From positions 1 through 57,978 of the forward strand of contig JAIYAE010000022.1 in NCBI GenBank assembly GCA_027489175.1: DNA of 57,978 nucleotides, written 5' to 3'. This document shows, one piece after another, positions 34,829-44,204 of the stretch. Under the pieces are notes generated by a model. That model made no database searches. It saw only the letters and a list, made by a program, of their open reading frames with translations, and was not told the DNA's origin. Within the stretch, counting starts at the first letter, position 1, and each line of letters opens with the position of its first letter. The stretch comes from Rhodobacter sp. (GTDB taxonomy: Bacteria > Pseudomonadota > Alphaproteobacteria > Rhodobacterales > Rhodobacteraceae). Position numbers and translations under genes: made by a program.

Positions 34829-35704
34829 ATGACCCTTGACGCCAGCGTGATCATTCCGACCTACGATGACTGGCCCGTTCTGCAGAAGTGCCTGGATTGC
34901 CTTGCCCTTCAAAGCCTTGCGCCGGATCGGTTTGAGGTGATCGTTGCCAACAACAACGCCTCGGCCGAGGTTCCGGCGTCTTTGCGGCTGCCGTCGAACG
35001 CCCAGGTCATCCATGTGCCGAAACCCGGAAGCTATGCCGCCCGCAATGCAGCCCTGCAGGTGGCGCAGGCGGATGCCCTGTTCTTCACCGACAGCGATTG
35101 TCAGCCTGACCGGATGTGGATCGAACAGGGTCTAGCCGCCCTGACACGCCTGCAGCCGATTGACCGCGTTGCCGGGGCGGTTCGGATGTTCCCGAAGGCC
35201 GAACACTGGACCACGCCCGAGCTTTACGACAGCCTCTTTTCCCTGCAGCAGGCGCAATACGCCGCAGAGGGCTGGTGCGCCACGGCCAACCTCGTGACCC
35301 GCCGCGCTGCGTTTGATCTGGTGGGTCCGTTCAGCGAAGATGCCTTTTCGGGCGGGGATCGGGAATGGGGCACCCGGGCGCAAGGCCTGGGCAGTGTCAT
35401 CCAGTTCACCCCGGATGCCAGCATTCTGCACCCGGCACGGGAAACCTTTGCCGACTTGGCAAAGAAGACCCGGCGGCTGACCGGAAATCGCCACCATTGG
35501 GAACGCGTGCACGGCACCAGACTGCGCCGGACGGCCAGCTACCTTTTGCCCCGCGCGCGCAGTGTGAAGAAGATTGTGCTGAATAGCAGCCTGTCGGACG
35601 CCGACAAGCTGCGCCTTCTGTGGCTGCAGTACCGGCTAAGTCTGGTGACCTTTATGGAATATTTCCGCCTGCGGGTGCTGTCTGGCACGCCGACCCGCAG
35701 CTGA
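34829..35704 (+). CDS. Glycosyltransferase family 2
   Basis: A GT-A fold glycosyltransferase of 291 residues. The family start ASVIIPTYDDWPVLQKCLDCLALQSLAPDRFEVIVANNNA and the nucleotide-metal motif DSD (FFTDSDCQPDRMWIEQGLAAL, about residue 90) are clear. A later GGDREWGTRAQ resembles the acceptor-side motif. Substrate and product are unknown; surface polysaccharide or exopolysaccharide is plausible. No membrane segment is seen. The 3' end overlaps the convergent gene at 35636 by 69 bases. Confidence 0.85.
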   Translation: MTLDASVIIPTYDDWPVLQKCLDCLALQSLAPDRFEVIVANNNASAEVPASLRLPSNAQVIHVPKPGSYAARNAALQVAQADALFFTDSDCQPDRMWIEQGLAALTRLQPIDRVAGAVRMFPKAEHWTTPELYDSLFSLQQAQYAAEGWCATANLVTRRAAFDLVGPFSEDAFSGGDREWGTRAQGLGSVIQFTPDASILHPARETFADLAKKTRRLTGNRHHWERVHGTRLRRTASYLLPRARSVKKIVLNSSLSDADKLRLLWLQYRLSLVTFMEYFRLRVLSGTPTRS

Positions 35705-35980
35705 CAGCGGGGCGGCATCCGGCGGATAGCTTTTGCCCCAGACCCGCGCCGCCTCCCGCGCCAGCGCCCGGGCCTCGGCCGCCGAAAGCCGGGCGCGGGC
35801 GCGGGCGGGGCAGCCGGTGTCCCGCAGGGCACGGTCCCACAATCGGTGAACCGAGGCCGCGCTCCAGGGAAGGGCGGCCTCGGCCAGCCATGACCGCAGA
35901 TCGGGGGGAAGTCGATCATAGGCGGCCATGGGGTCTGCGCGCCGCCAGCGGGCGCGGGGTGAGGAAAGGTTGACGCTCAT
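35636..35980 (-). CDS. DUF6525-like small protein
   Basis: A 114-residue basic, arginine-rich protein with the block [40 protein letters not shown], resembling the small Rhodobacterales family DUF6525. No function is known. It overlaps the upstream COG0523 gene by four bases (ATGA-type) and probably shares its Zur-controlled transcript. Its end runs 69 bases into the convergent glycosyltransferase. Confidence 0.6.
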   Translation of the reverse strand: MSVNLSSPRARWRRADPMAAYDRLPPDLRSWLAEAALPWSAASVHRLWDRALRDTGCPARARARLSAAEARALAREAARVWGKSYPPDAAPLSAAGRRARQHPQAEIFHKGHQT

Positions 35981-37179
35981 GCCGCCTGGCGCCGCCAGCC
36001 AGGGAAGGGGTCGGGCAGGTCAGACCACGCCTCGGGCGTGAAGCTGCTGGCGGGGATCAGCGCGGCATCCAGCTTGGCACGAAGGGCGGCCTCATCCATG
36101 CCGTGGCCGATGAAGACCAGTTCCTGCCGCCGGTCACCCCAAGGTTCCTGCCATTTGCCCGCCACTTCGGCCAGGGCGTCGGGGTGGGTTGGCCAACGCT
36201 CTTTCGGCACACTCGCCCACCAGCCGCCCAAGGGCGCAACGGACGACACCGCACCCGCAAGGCTGAATTCGGCCACCCAGTTCGGGCGGCTGGCGATCCA
36301 GAAATGCCCTTTGGCGCGGATCACGCCGGGCAAATCGCCGTTCAGGAAGGCATGAATGCGCCCCGGATGAAACGGCGCGCGGGCCCGGTAGACGAAGGAG
36401 GAGATGCCGTATTCCTCGGTTTCGGGCGTGTGGTGGGCGAAGCCGTAAAGTTCCTTCGCCCAAAGGGGATGTTCTGCCGCGCGGTCGAAGTCAAAAAGGC
36501 CAGTGTCAAAGATGGCATCGGGGTCCACGCGCGAATGGTCCGCCTCAATCAGCTTTGCATCCGGGTTCAGCGCCCTGATGATCTTGCGGGCGGCATCGGC
36601 GCGCTCTGGCCCCGCATCGCCGACCTTGTTCAAGATCACCACATCGGCGAATTCAATCTGGTCGGTCAGCAGGTTGACCAGCGTTCGCTCATCCCCCTCG
36701 CCCAAGGATTCGCCCCGATCGGCCAGAAAGTCGTGGCTGGCAAAGTCGCGCAACAGGTTGATGGCGTCGACGACCGTGACCATCGTGTCCAGCCGCGCCA
36801 CATCGGCCAGGCTTTCCCCGGCCTCATCCCGGAAATCGAAGGTGGCGGCGACGGGCATCGGCTCGGCAATGCCGGTGCTTTCGATCATCAGATAGTCAAA
36901 CCGCCCTTCCGCCGCCAGACGCCGCACCTCCACCAGCAGGTCATCGCGCAGGGTGCAACAGATGCAGCCGTTCGTCATTTCAACCAGCTTTTCTTCAGCC
37001 CGGGAAAGCTCTGTCCCCTCACGGATCAGGTCGGCGTCGATGTTGACCTCGCTCATGTCATTGACGATCACCGCCACGCGGCGACCATCGCGGTTGTTCA
37101 GGACGTGGTTGAGGAGGGTGGTCTTCCCGGCGCCAAGAAAGCCGGACAGGACGGTGACGGGCAGGCGGGTGTCTTGCAT
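35977..37179 (-). CDS. COG0523 zinc-related GTPase (CobW/ZigA type)
   Basis: A G3E-family P-loop GTPase of 400 residues. Walker [12 protein letters not shown] starts at residue 13; the metal-binding CxCC motif GCICC is at 71-75; VILNKVGD provides the NKxD guanine contact; the CobW C-terminal domain follows. Members near Zur sites supply zinc to enzymes in zinc starvation. The perfect palindrome 25 bases before the start supports that role over cobalamin synthesis. A 114-residue protein follows by overlap. Confidence 0.9.
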   Translation of the reverse strand: MQDTRLPVTVLSGFLGAGKTTLLNHVLNNRDGRRVAVIVNDMSEVNIDADLIREGTELSRAEEKLVEMTNGCICCTLRDDLLVEVRRLAAEGRFDYLMIESTGIAEPMPVAATFDFRDEAGESLADVARLDTMVTVVDAINLLRDFASHDFLADRGESLGEGDERTLVNLLTDQIEFADVVILNKVGDAGPERADAARKIIRALNPDAKLIEADHSRVDPDAIFDTGLFDFDRAAEHPLWAKELYGFAHHTPETEEYGISSFVYRARAPFHPGRIHAFLNGDLPGVIRAKGHFWIASRPNWVAEFSLAGAVSSVAPLGGWWASVPKERWPTHPDALAEVAGKWQEPWGDRRQELVFIGHGMDEAALRAKLDAALIPASSFTPEAWSDLPDPFPGWRRQAA

Positions 37180-37194
37180 GGGGCGCTCGCTTGA

Positions 37195-37213
37195 TATGTT
37201 ATACTATAACATA
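37195..37213. promoter_or_regulatory. Perfect Zur-like operator
   Basis: TATGTTATA-C-TATAACATA is a 19-bp palindrome with no mismatch, centred 25 bases before the COG0523 GTPase start. Its AT-rich ATGTTATA half matches the alphaproteobacterial Zur box. The placement fits repression by zinc-bound Zur. Confidence 0.8.
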
Positions 37214-37250
37214 ACGAAGCCGCAAATCGCCGACAACCCCACAAAAGCAA

Positions 37251-37278
37251 AGGGCCCCGAGGTTTCCCCCGGGGCCCT
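37251..37278 (-). terminator. pnp terminator
   Basis: AGGGCCCCG and CGGGGCCCT form a perfect 9-bp stem. On the minus strand it is followed by TTGCTTTTGT. It starts 21 bases after the pnp stop and serves as its intrinsic terminator; on the other side lies the Zur-like operator. Confidence 0.85.
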
Positions 37279-37298
37279 GAACCTGCGTGCAGGAAGGA

Positions 37299-39440
37299 TC
37301 AGCCTTCGGCCGATTCTTCTTTCTTTTCAACGATCTCAGCGCCAGTTTCCTGATCGACCATCTTCATGCCAAGGCGCACCTTGCCGCGGTCGTCAAAGCC
37401 CAGCAGCTTGACCTTGACCTCTTGGCCTTCCTTCAGAAGTTCGTTCGGGTGGTTCAGGCGCTTGTTGGCGATCTGGGAAACGTGCACCAGACCATCGCGC
37501 TTGCCGAAGAAGTTCACGAAGGCGCCGAAGTCGACCAGTTTCACGACCTTGCCGGTGTAGACCTGACCCTCTTCGGGTTCGGCCACGATCGACCAGATCA
37601 TGTCATAGGCCTTCTTGATCGCCGCCGCGTCGTTCGACGCCAGCTTGATCATGCCGTCGTCGTTGATGTCGACCTTGGCGCCCGAAAGCTCCACGATCTC
37701 ACGGATGACCTTGCCGCCGCTGCCGATCACTTCCCGGATCTTGTCGGTCGGGATCTGCATGGTTTCGATCTTCGGGGCATAGGCGCTGAACGCCTGGGCC
37801 GAGGTCAGCGATTTGGCCATTTCACCAAGGATGTGAATCCGGCCGTCTTTCGCCTGGGCCAGCGCCTGTTTCATGATCTCGGGCGTGATGCCGGCGATCT
37901 TGATGTCCATCTGCAGGCTGGTGATGCCTGCCGCGGTGCCCGCAACCTTGAAGTCCATGTCGCCAAGGTGGTCTTCGTCACCCAGGATGTCGGTCAGAAC
38001 GGCCCATTTGCCGTCTTCTTCCAGGATCAGACCCATGGCCACGCCAGCGACCGGAGCCTTCAGCGGAACGCCCGCGTCCATCATGGACAGCGATCCACCG
38101 CAGACCGACGCCATCGAGGACGAGCCGTTCGACTCGGTGATCTCGGACACGACGCGGATGGTGTAGGGGAAATCGGTCGGCGCAGGCAGAACGGCCTGCA
38201 GCGCGCGCCAGGCCAGTTTCCCGTGGCCGATCTCACGACGCCCCGGCGAACCGACGCGGCCAACTTCACCCACCGAATAGGGAGGGAAGTTGTAGTGCAG
38301 CATGAAGTTCGACCGATAGTTGCCGTTCAGCGCGTCGATGATCTGCTCATCTTCGCCGGTGCCAAGCGTCGTCACCACCAGACCCTGGGTTTCCCCACGG
38401 GTGAAGAGGGCCGAGCCATGCGTGCGCGGCAGGATGCCGGTTTCGCAGGTGATCGGGCGGACGGTCTTGGTGTCACGGCCATCGATCCGGGTGCCGTTCT
38501 TCACGACGTCGCCGCGCAGGACAGCGGCTTCCAGCTTCTTGATCGCGGGGTAGAGGTTCGGATCGGCCTGATCTTCTTCCGACATCTTGGCCTTGATCGC
38601 GGCAACGGCGGCTTCGATGGCGGTGGTGCGTTCCTGCTTGTCACGCAGCGCAAAAGCGGCGCGCATCAGCGGCTCACCAGCCTTTTTCACCTTGGCGTAA
38701 AGGTCCGAGAAATCGGGCGGGGTGAAGTCGAAAGGTTCATTCGCCGATTCTTCGGCGAAGTCCATAATCAGGTCGATCACGGGCTGCATCTGTTCGTGGC
38801 CGAAGACGACCGCGCCCAGCATTTCTTCTTCGGTCAGCTCATAGGCTTCGGATTCCACCATCATCACGGCGTCTTTGGTGCCGGCGATGACAAGGTCCAA
38901 CCGCTGTTCGGGCTTCATGCGCAGTTGCGTCATGTCGTCCATCGACGGGTTCAGGATGTACTTGCCACCCTCAAAGCCCACGCGGGCCGCACCGATCGGG
39001 CCCATGAACGGGACACCCGAAATGGTCAGCGCGGCAGACACGGCGATCATCGCCACGATGTCGGGATCGTTCACCAGGTCGCAGGACAGCACGGTCGCCA
39101 TCACCAGCACTTCGTTGCGGAAGCCTTCGACGAACAAGGGGCGTATCGGCCGGTCGATCAGGCGCGAGGTCAGCGTTTCCTTTTCGGACGGACGCGCTTC
39201 ACGCTTGAAGAAGCCACCGGGCACCTTGCCCGCGGCATAGTATTTTTCCTGATAGTGCACCGTCAGGGGGAAAAAGTCCTGGCCCGGCTTTGCGCTGCGG
39301 GCAAAGGTCACGTTGGCCATCACCTGGGTCTCGCCCAGCGTTGCAATCACCGACCCATCGGCCTGGCGCGCAACTTTCCCGGTTTCCAGTGTCAGCGTCT
39401 CGCTGCCCCACTGGATGGATTTCGTCGTCACATTGAACAT
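37299..39440 (-). CDS. pnp: Polyribonucleotide nucleotidyltransferase (PNPase)
   Basis: A 3'-5' phosphorolytic exoribonuclease, 713 residues, full length. Two RNase PH cores are visible ([27 protein letters not shown] in the first; [36 protein letters not shown] in the second), then the KH domain ([24 protein letters not shown]) and the S1 domain ([38 protein letters not shown]). Usually rpsO lies upstream; here a divergent DUF4259-like gene does. The ATG at 39440 is the standard N-terminus [12 protein letters not shown]. Confidence 0.98.
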   Translation of the reverse strand: MFNVTTKSIQWGSETLTLETGKVARQADGSVIATLGETQVMANVTFARSAKPGQDFFPLTVHYQEKYYAAGKVPGGFFKREARPSEKETLTSRLIDRPIRPLFVEGFRNEVLVMATVLSCDLVNDPDIVAMIAVSAALTISGVPFMGPIGAARVGFEGGKYILNPSMDDMTQLRMKPEQRLDLVIAGTKDAVMMVESEAYELTEEEMLGAVVFGHEQMQPVIDLIMDFAEESANEPFDFTPPDFSDLYAKVKKAGEPLMRAAFALRDKQERTTAIEAAVAAIKAKMSEEDQADPNLYPAIKKLEAAVLRGDVVKNGTRIDGRDTKTVRPITCETGILPRTHGSALFTRGETQGLVVTTLGTGEDEQIIDALNGNYRSNFMLHYNFPPYSVGEVGRVGSPGRREIGHGKLAWRALQAVLPAPTDFPYTIRVVSEITESNGSSSMASVCGGSLSMMDAGVPLKAPVAGVAMGLILEEDGKWAVLTDILGDEDHLGDMDFKVAGTAAGITSLQMDIKIAGITPEIMKQALAQAKDGRIHILGEMAKSLTSAQAFSAYAPKIETMQIPTDKIREVIGSGGKVIREIVELSGAKVDINDDGMIKLASNDAAAIKKAYDMIWSIVAEPEEGQVYTGKVVKLVDFGAFVNFFGKRDGLVHVSQIANKRLNHPNELLKEGQEVKVKLLGFDDRGKVRLGMKMVDQETGAEIVEKKEESAEG

Positions 39441-39671
39441 GTATCATTCCTCATAGGACCCGACCCCTGCCGGTGTCCCTTTAACCGGCGGCCCCATTGC
39501 CGCCCTTCCCCCCGCATCCTTTGCATGTGCCCCGGGGGTGGGCCGCACGTCACAGATGGCGGGCGCATACAGGAAAAGTCGCTGGTTGGGAAGCGGCAAG
39601 AGCCTGCGAAGCCGGTTTACGCAAGCGACGCTGCGCGGCACTCTGTCCGAAATCAAGGTAAGAGGTGGCTC

Positions 39672-40442
39672 ATGGGTGCCTGGGGCGTGGATCTCTTTGC
39701 GGAAGACACGGCCTGCGACGTGCGCGACGCGTATCGTCGGGCGATAACGGAGGGTCTGGACGCGGCGGCGGCAAAAGAGACCGTCTTGCAGCATTTTGCC
39801 GATGCCCTGGACGACAGCGAGGATGGTCCCCTGGTCTGGCTGGCGCTGGCGGCGACGGCCTGGGACATGGGCCGCCTGGATGACGACACGCGCGACCGGG
39901 CATTGCAGGCCATTGCCCGGCGCGAAGGGATGGAGCGGTGGGAAGAGGCCGGTCTGGGCGAAAAGCGCGCGGCCGAATTGGCGAAGCTGGCCGACCGTCT
40001 TTGCCTGCCGCAGAAGCCGCCGACGAAGCCAAAGGCGAAGCGCAGGTTCACTTCAAGCTGGGAGGAGGGCGAAATCGTGGGGTATCGGCAGACGGGTGGA
40101 CTGTGGCTGGCGCTGCATGTGATCGGCCATACCGATGGCGAGGTGGGGGCCTTTCCGGTGGTCAATATCTTGGACTGGACCTCCGACACCGCTCCGACCG
40201 AGGCCACACTGGCGACAGTGCGTACAATCCTGTTCCCGCCTGAGTGGGACCTGTCATTGCCGAAGAATGCCGATCTGTGTCTGCTCTTGACCCGCAAGTT
40301 GGAACGCGCCGAGACCTTCGCGCGCTGGGGTCTGCACCGGATGCCAGACCGATCCGGGCCCTTCCGGGACAAAGACCTGTCCTATGTCGGCCCTGCCCTC
40401 TTTGAGCGTGACCTCGTCGGGCTTTGGCGGTCGGCCAAATAG
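39672..40442 (+). CDS. DUF4259-like protein with C-terminal extension
   Basis: A 256-residue soluble protein. The first 85 residues (GAWGVDLFAEDTACDVRDAYRRAITEGLDAAAAKETVLQHFADALDDSEDGPLVWLALAATAWDMGRLDDDTRDRALQAI) have the pattern of DUF4259, whose members begin MGAWG. A basic linker (PTKPKAKRRFTSSW) leads to a second domain (EIVGYRQTGGLWLALHVIGHTDGEVGAFPVVNIL) resembling a small beta-rich fold. Function unknown. It diverges from pnp and converges on trxA. The frame extends upstream to 37287 through pnp; this part is not coding. Confidence 0.75.
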   Translation: MGAWGVDLFAEDTACDVRDAYRRAITEGLDAAAAKETVLQHFADALDDSEDGPLVWLALAATAWDMGRLDDDTRDRALQAIARREGMERWEEAGLGEKRAAELAKLADRLCLPQKPPTKPKAKRRFTSSWEEGEIVGYRQTGGLWLALHVIGHTDGEVGAFPVVNILDWTSDTAPTEATLATVRTILFPPEWDLSLPKNADLCLLLTRKLERAETFARWGLHRMPDRSGPFRDKDLSYVGPALFERDLVGLWRSAK

Positions 40443-40445
40443 AAA

Positions 40446-40475
40446 CGCCCGGCCCCCATCACAGGGAACCGGGCG
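40446..40475 (-). terminator. Convergent terminator between DUF4259-like gene and trxA
   Basis: CGCCCGG and CCGGGCG form a 7-bp stem over a 16-base loop. On the minus strand TTTCTATTT follows, so it best serves trxA; on the plus strand no U-tract is seen. Confidence 0.5.
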
Positions 40476-40493
40476 GATGATCCTGCCGGGCGA

Positions 40494-40820
40494 TCAGATC
40501 GCCGACTTGATCCAGGTTTCCAGCGCGGCTTTCGGGGCGGCGCCAACCTTGTTCGACACGACCTGACCGTCCTTGAACATGAACAGCGCCGGGATGCCGC
40601 GCACGCCGAGGACGGCGGGGCTTTCCGGGTTGTCGTCCACGTTGACCTTCACGATCTTGACCTTGCCCGCATATTGCGCGGCAAGCTCTTCCAGCGCCGG
40701 GCCGATCTGGCGGCACGGGCCGCACCATTCGGCCCAGAAATCCACCACGACCGGGATCGGCGAGTTGCGGACCTCGGCGTCAAAGGTGGCGTCCGATACG
40801 GCGACTGTGGCAGCGCCCAT
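40494..40820 (-). CDS. trxA: Thioredoxin 1
   Basis: A 108-residue thioredoxin with WCGPC active site at 32-36 ([17 protein letters not shown]) and the cis-proline segment [15 protein letters not shown]. It acts as a disulfide reductant in the cytoplasm. The ATG at 40820 has AAGGAG eight bases upstream; an ATG at 40826 would place the ribosome site too close. It follows addA by 54 bases and may share its transcript. Confidence 0.97.
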   Translation of the reverse strand: MGAATVAVSDATFDAEVRNSPIPVVVDFWAEWCGPCRQIGPALEELAAQYAGKVKIVKVNVDDNPESPAVLGVRGIPALFMFKDGQVVSNKVGAAPKAALETWIKSAI

Positions 40821-40874
40821 GATCATCTCTCCTTGAATGTGAGGATGGGAAGGTATGGACGACGGGGGGATACG

Positions 40875-43800
40875 TCAAGGTATCGTGGCGCGCGACAGGG
40901 CCAGCCTCACGATGTCGGGATCAAGCGGCATCAGAAGGGGGCCACGGGTCCAGAGGATTGCCACCTCCACCCGGCGGTCAGGGTAGATCTGCCCAACCAA
41001 ATGCGCATAGGCCCCCATCTGGCGCAGGATGCCTTCCGGCACCTCGGCCGGGCTGGCAGGGATCACGGCATTCGACTTGTAGTCGATCACCAGCACCCGG
41101 TCTGGGCTGACCAGAAGCCGGTCAATGCTGCCCAGCATCTGGTGGCCGTTCCAGTGCCCCGTCACCGCAACCTCGGCCAGCGTGTCGCCGGTGAAATGAT
41201 CGGGAAGGGCGTCAAGCACTGCCCGTGCCTCGGCCAGCAATGCGGTTGCGATGGCTGGGTCGGGGATCAGGGCGGTGGTGAGCGTGTCCCAACTGAAAGG
41301 ATCGGCCAGCGGCAAACGCTCCAACAGAAGATGCAGCGCGGTGCCGCGCGCCTTGGCCTCATCCTCAGGATACAGCGGCTCACCCGGCAGGGCCTTTGCG
41401 CCGCCAAGGTCGGACGGCGACAGGATCTTGGCCGCGCGGGGGGCGTCTGGGGCGGGGCGGCTGGCCCAATCGGGCAGTGTCACCGGCAGCGCCTTGGGTT
41501 TCGCGGTCACCAGCGGCGGCGGCCAGTCGCCAAAGCTGTGCCGCAGGGTGCCATCGTCCAGCATGATGGCCTGCGACCGGTCCACCCCGGCGCGGATCAG
41601 GTTGTACCAGCAATCAGGCTGCGTCACCGAACCCTTCGCCACCGCGATCAGCCAACAGCGCGCCCGCGTCATCGCGACGTACAAAAGCCGCAGCCTTTCC
41701 GCCGCCTCACGCGCCTGCCTTGCCTCACGTTCGGCAGTGATCAGCGCGGGGCTTTCGGTTTTGGTCACCTTCCAGACGGCTTCACCCCCCGGCAGGCGAT
41801 AGAGTTCGTCCTTGTCGTTGGGTTTGCGGTCCCCGGTATCCGGCAGAATGACAATCTCGGCCTCCAGCCCCTTGGCGCCGTGGACGGTCATCACCCGGAT
41901 GCGCGCGCCTTCGCCGTCAAGCTGGCGTTTCACCTCGACGTCGTCGGTCTCCATCCAGACAAGGAAACCGGTCAGGCTGGGCACTTCGGACGTTTCATAG
42001 GCCAAAGCCTGCGACAGCAGTTCGTCAATCCCATCCTCCGCCTCAGGCCCCAATCGCGACAGCAGTTTGCGGCGGCCGTCGTGGCGGTGCAGGACGCGTT
42101 CAATCAGGTCATAGGGGCGCAGGAAATCGGCCTGGCCGCGCATGTCATCCAGGAAGGCGCGGGTGTCGGCATGGCCGGGATGGTCGCGCAGCGCCTCCCA
42201 CAGGTAACCCTTCCGGGGCTGGGCCAGTTGGTAGAGGTCGCGTTCCGACCAGCCGCAGAGGGGCGAGCGCAGGACGGCGGCCAGCGACAGGTCATCCTCT
42301 GGCGTGTCGAGGAACGCCAGCAAGGCCTGCAGGTCCTTGACCGCCATTTCCCCGCCCAGCTTCAGGCGGTCAGCGCCCGCGATGGGCAGGTCGAGTGCCT
42401 TGCAAGCGCGGATGATCTCATGAAACAGCGGCGATCGGCGCTGCACGAGGATCAGGAAATCGCCATAGTGGACGGGGCGTGACGATGGCCCGCCGTTCTT
42501 CGGCACCTGCGGGATCTGCTCACCCCCCGTCACCAGCGCCTTGATCCTCGCGGCAATCTCGCGGGCCAGAACAACCTCGGCGTCTTCAGGGTGGGGCTGG
42601 TCCAGCGGGTCCTCCCAAGGCCCCTGCTCCAGCTTTTCCGCCGTTTCTACCACGGGCCAGACATCCACCCGCCCGGGCAGGCGTTCGTTGAACGCGATGT
42701 GGCTGGAGGTACCGCCAATGGCCTCACGCTCTGGCCCGTCAAAGGTGCGGTCCACCACCGTCAGGACCGCGGGGGAAGAGCGGAAGGAATGGGTCAGCAG
42801 GCGTTCGCGCAGCGGTTCCCCCCCGGCGAGGCGGTCGCGGAAAAGATCACGCTTCAGGTCAAAAGCCACCACATCAGCGCCCTGAAACGAATAGATCGAC
42901 TGCTTCTTGTCGCCGACGACAAACAAGGTGCGCGGCCGGTTGCTGGCCCCCTGGCCCGAGGTCAGCTCAGCCGCGAGGTTTTCGATCAACTCCCACTGGT
43001 CAGGGCTGGTGTCCTGCGCTTCATCCACAAGGATATGGTCAATCCCGCCATCAAGGCGGAAGAGAACCCAGGCCGCCAAACCCTGATCGGTCAGAAGCGC
43101 CCGGGCGCGGGAGATGAGGTCGTCAAAGTCCAGAAGGCCCCGCGCCGCCTTCCGCGCCTCATACTCCGGCAGGAATGCCCCGGCGAACTGGTGCAGGGCG
43201 AGGGTCTTTTCGGCGGAGGCGAGGGCAAGGCGAAGGTGGCGCGCGCCTTCAACGCGGGCCATCAGGTCGTTCAGCGGGTCGATAAGCGCGCCCAGTTTCG
43301 TGCGTGTGTCCTTGGTGGGAAAGTCGCCGATCTTGGCAGTGTAGTGCTTGTCAGGGTCTTTCCCGCTGCCTTGATGCAGAAGCACGCCTTCCAGCGTCTG
43401 AAGCGCGGCGGGGACGGGACGGGCAAGGTCGATACCACGCAGTTTCTGCGCAGCCTTCACGTCATTCGGGCTGCCACTTTCCAGAACCGTCAGAACGTCA
43501 GGCATCCACTGCGCTTCATTGCCAAGGAAGACCTCAGCCATAAGGTCATGCGCCGCAAATCCCTGCGGCAGGCCGAACATCCGCCACACCGCATCCGCGC
43601 CCATCGGCGGTGTGAAGGAGGCGCGGGTGCGGGCGATCTGGTCCACCAGCTTGGCGAAATCCTCGCCATTCTGCACTTCGGTCAGGCGGCGGACGGCTGC
43701 GGGGGCGAGGGTATCGGCCATCTCCTCGACGATCTCGGCGCGCATCAGGCGGGCAGCGCGGTCGTCCATTTCGGTGAAGGCTGGGGGGACGCCAGCCTCC

Positions 43801-44204
43801 AGCGGGAAACGGCGGAGCAGGCTGCCGCAAAAGCTGTGGATGGTCTGGATGCGCAGGCCGCCGGGGCTTTCGATCGCGCGGGCGAACAGTTGTCGGGCGC
43901 GGGCCAGGCGGGGGGTGGACATCTCCTCCTCGCCCAGTTCCACCAGATCACGCCGCAGGTCATCGTCGGGCTTCATCGCCCAGGCCCCAAGGCGCTTGAA
44001 AAGGCGGTTCTGCATCTCGGACGCGGCGGCCTTGGTGTAGGTCAGGCACAGGATGTGCTGCGGCTCTACCCCGTTCAGGAGGAGGCGCGCCACCCGGTCG
44101 GTCAGCACGCGGGTCTTGCCGGACCCGGCATTGGCCGAAAGCCAGGTGTTGCGGGCGGGATGCGCCGCGTCCATCTGCGCAAGGCTGGCGGGGGTGATCG
44201 TCAT
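40875..44204 (-). CDS. addA: Double-strand break repair helicase AddA
   Basis: A 1109-residue UvrD-type helicase-nuclease, subunit of AddAB, which processes double-strand breaks for RecA. Walker A SANAGSGKTRVLTDRVARLLL is near residue 25, motif II DEAQDTSPDQWELI follows, then motif III GDKKQSIYSFQGA. The C-terminal PD-(D/E)XK nuclease (LVIDYKSNAVIP) is present. It overlaps addB by four bases (ATGA). The start at 44204 fits that overlap better than the frame to 44243. Confidence 0.96.
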   Translation of the reverse strand: MTITPASLAQMDAAHPARNTWLSANAGSGKTRVLTDRVARLLLNGVEPQHILCLTYTKAAASEMQNRLFKRLGAWAMKPDDDLRRDLVELGEEEMSTPRLARARQLFARAIESPGGLRIQTIHSFCGSLLRRFPLEAGVPPAFTEMDDRAARLMRAEIVEEMADTLAPAAVRRLTEVQNGEDFAKLVDQIARTRASFTPPMGADAVWRMFGLPQGFAAHDLMAEVFLGNEAQWMPDVLTVLESGSPNDVKAAQKLRGIDLARPVPAALQTLEGVLLHQGSGKDPDKHYTAKIGDFPTKDTRTKLGALIDPLNDLMARVEGARHLRLALASAEKTLALHQFAGAFLPEYEARKAARGLLDFDDLISRARALLTDQGLAAWVLFRLDGGIDHILVDEAQDTSPDQWELIENLAAELTSGQGASNRPRTLFVVGDKKQSIYSFQGADVVAFDLKRDLFRDRLAGGEPLRERLLTHSFRSSPAVLTVVDRTFDGPEREAIGGTSSHIAFNERLPGRVDVWPVVETAEKLEQGPWEDPLDQPHPEDAEVVLAREIAARIKALVTGGEQIPQVPKNGGPSSRPVHYGDFLILVQRRSPLFHEIIRACKALDLPIAGADRLKLGGEMAVKDLQALLAFLDTPEDDLSLAAVLRSPLCGWSERDLYQLAQPRKGYLWEALRDHPGHADTRAFLDDMRGQADFLRPYDLIERVLHRHDGRRKLLSRLGPEAEDGIDELLSQALAYETSEVPSLTGFLVWMETDDVEVKRQLDGEGARIRVMTVHGAKGLEAEIVILPDTGDRKPNDKDELYRLPGGEAVWKVTKTESPALITAEREARQAREAAERLRLLYVAMTRARCWLIAVAKGSVTQPDCWYNLIRAGVDRSQAIMLDDGTLRHSFGDWPPPLVTAKPKALPVTLPDWASRPAPDAPRAAKILSPSDLGGAKALPGEPLYPEDEAKARGTALHLLLERLPLADPFSWDTLTTALIPDPAIATALLAEARAVLDALPDHFTGDTLAEVAVTGHWNGHQMLGSIDRLLVSPDRVLVIDYKSNAVIPASPAEVPEGILRQMGAYAHLVGQIYPDRRVEVAILWTRGPLLMPLDPDIVRLALSRATIP

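Noticed and set aside
37287..39671. Very long plus-strand frame ending at 40442
   Set aside because: The upstream portion is antisense to pnp, has pnp-derived low-complexity composition and no ribosome site; the gene starts at 39672.
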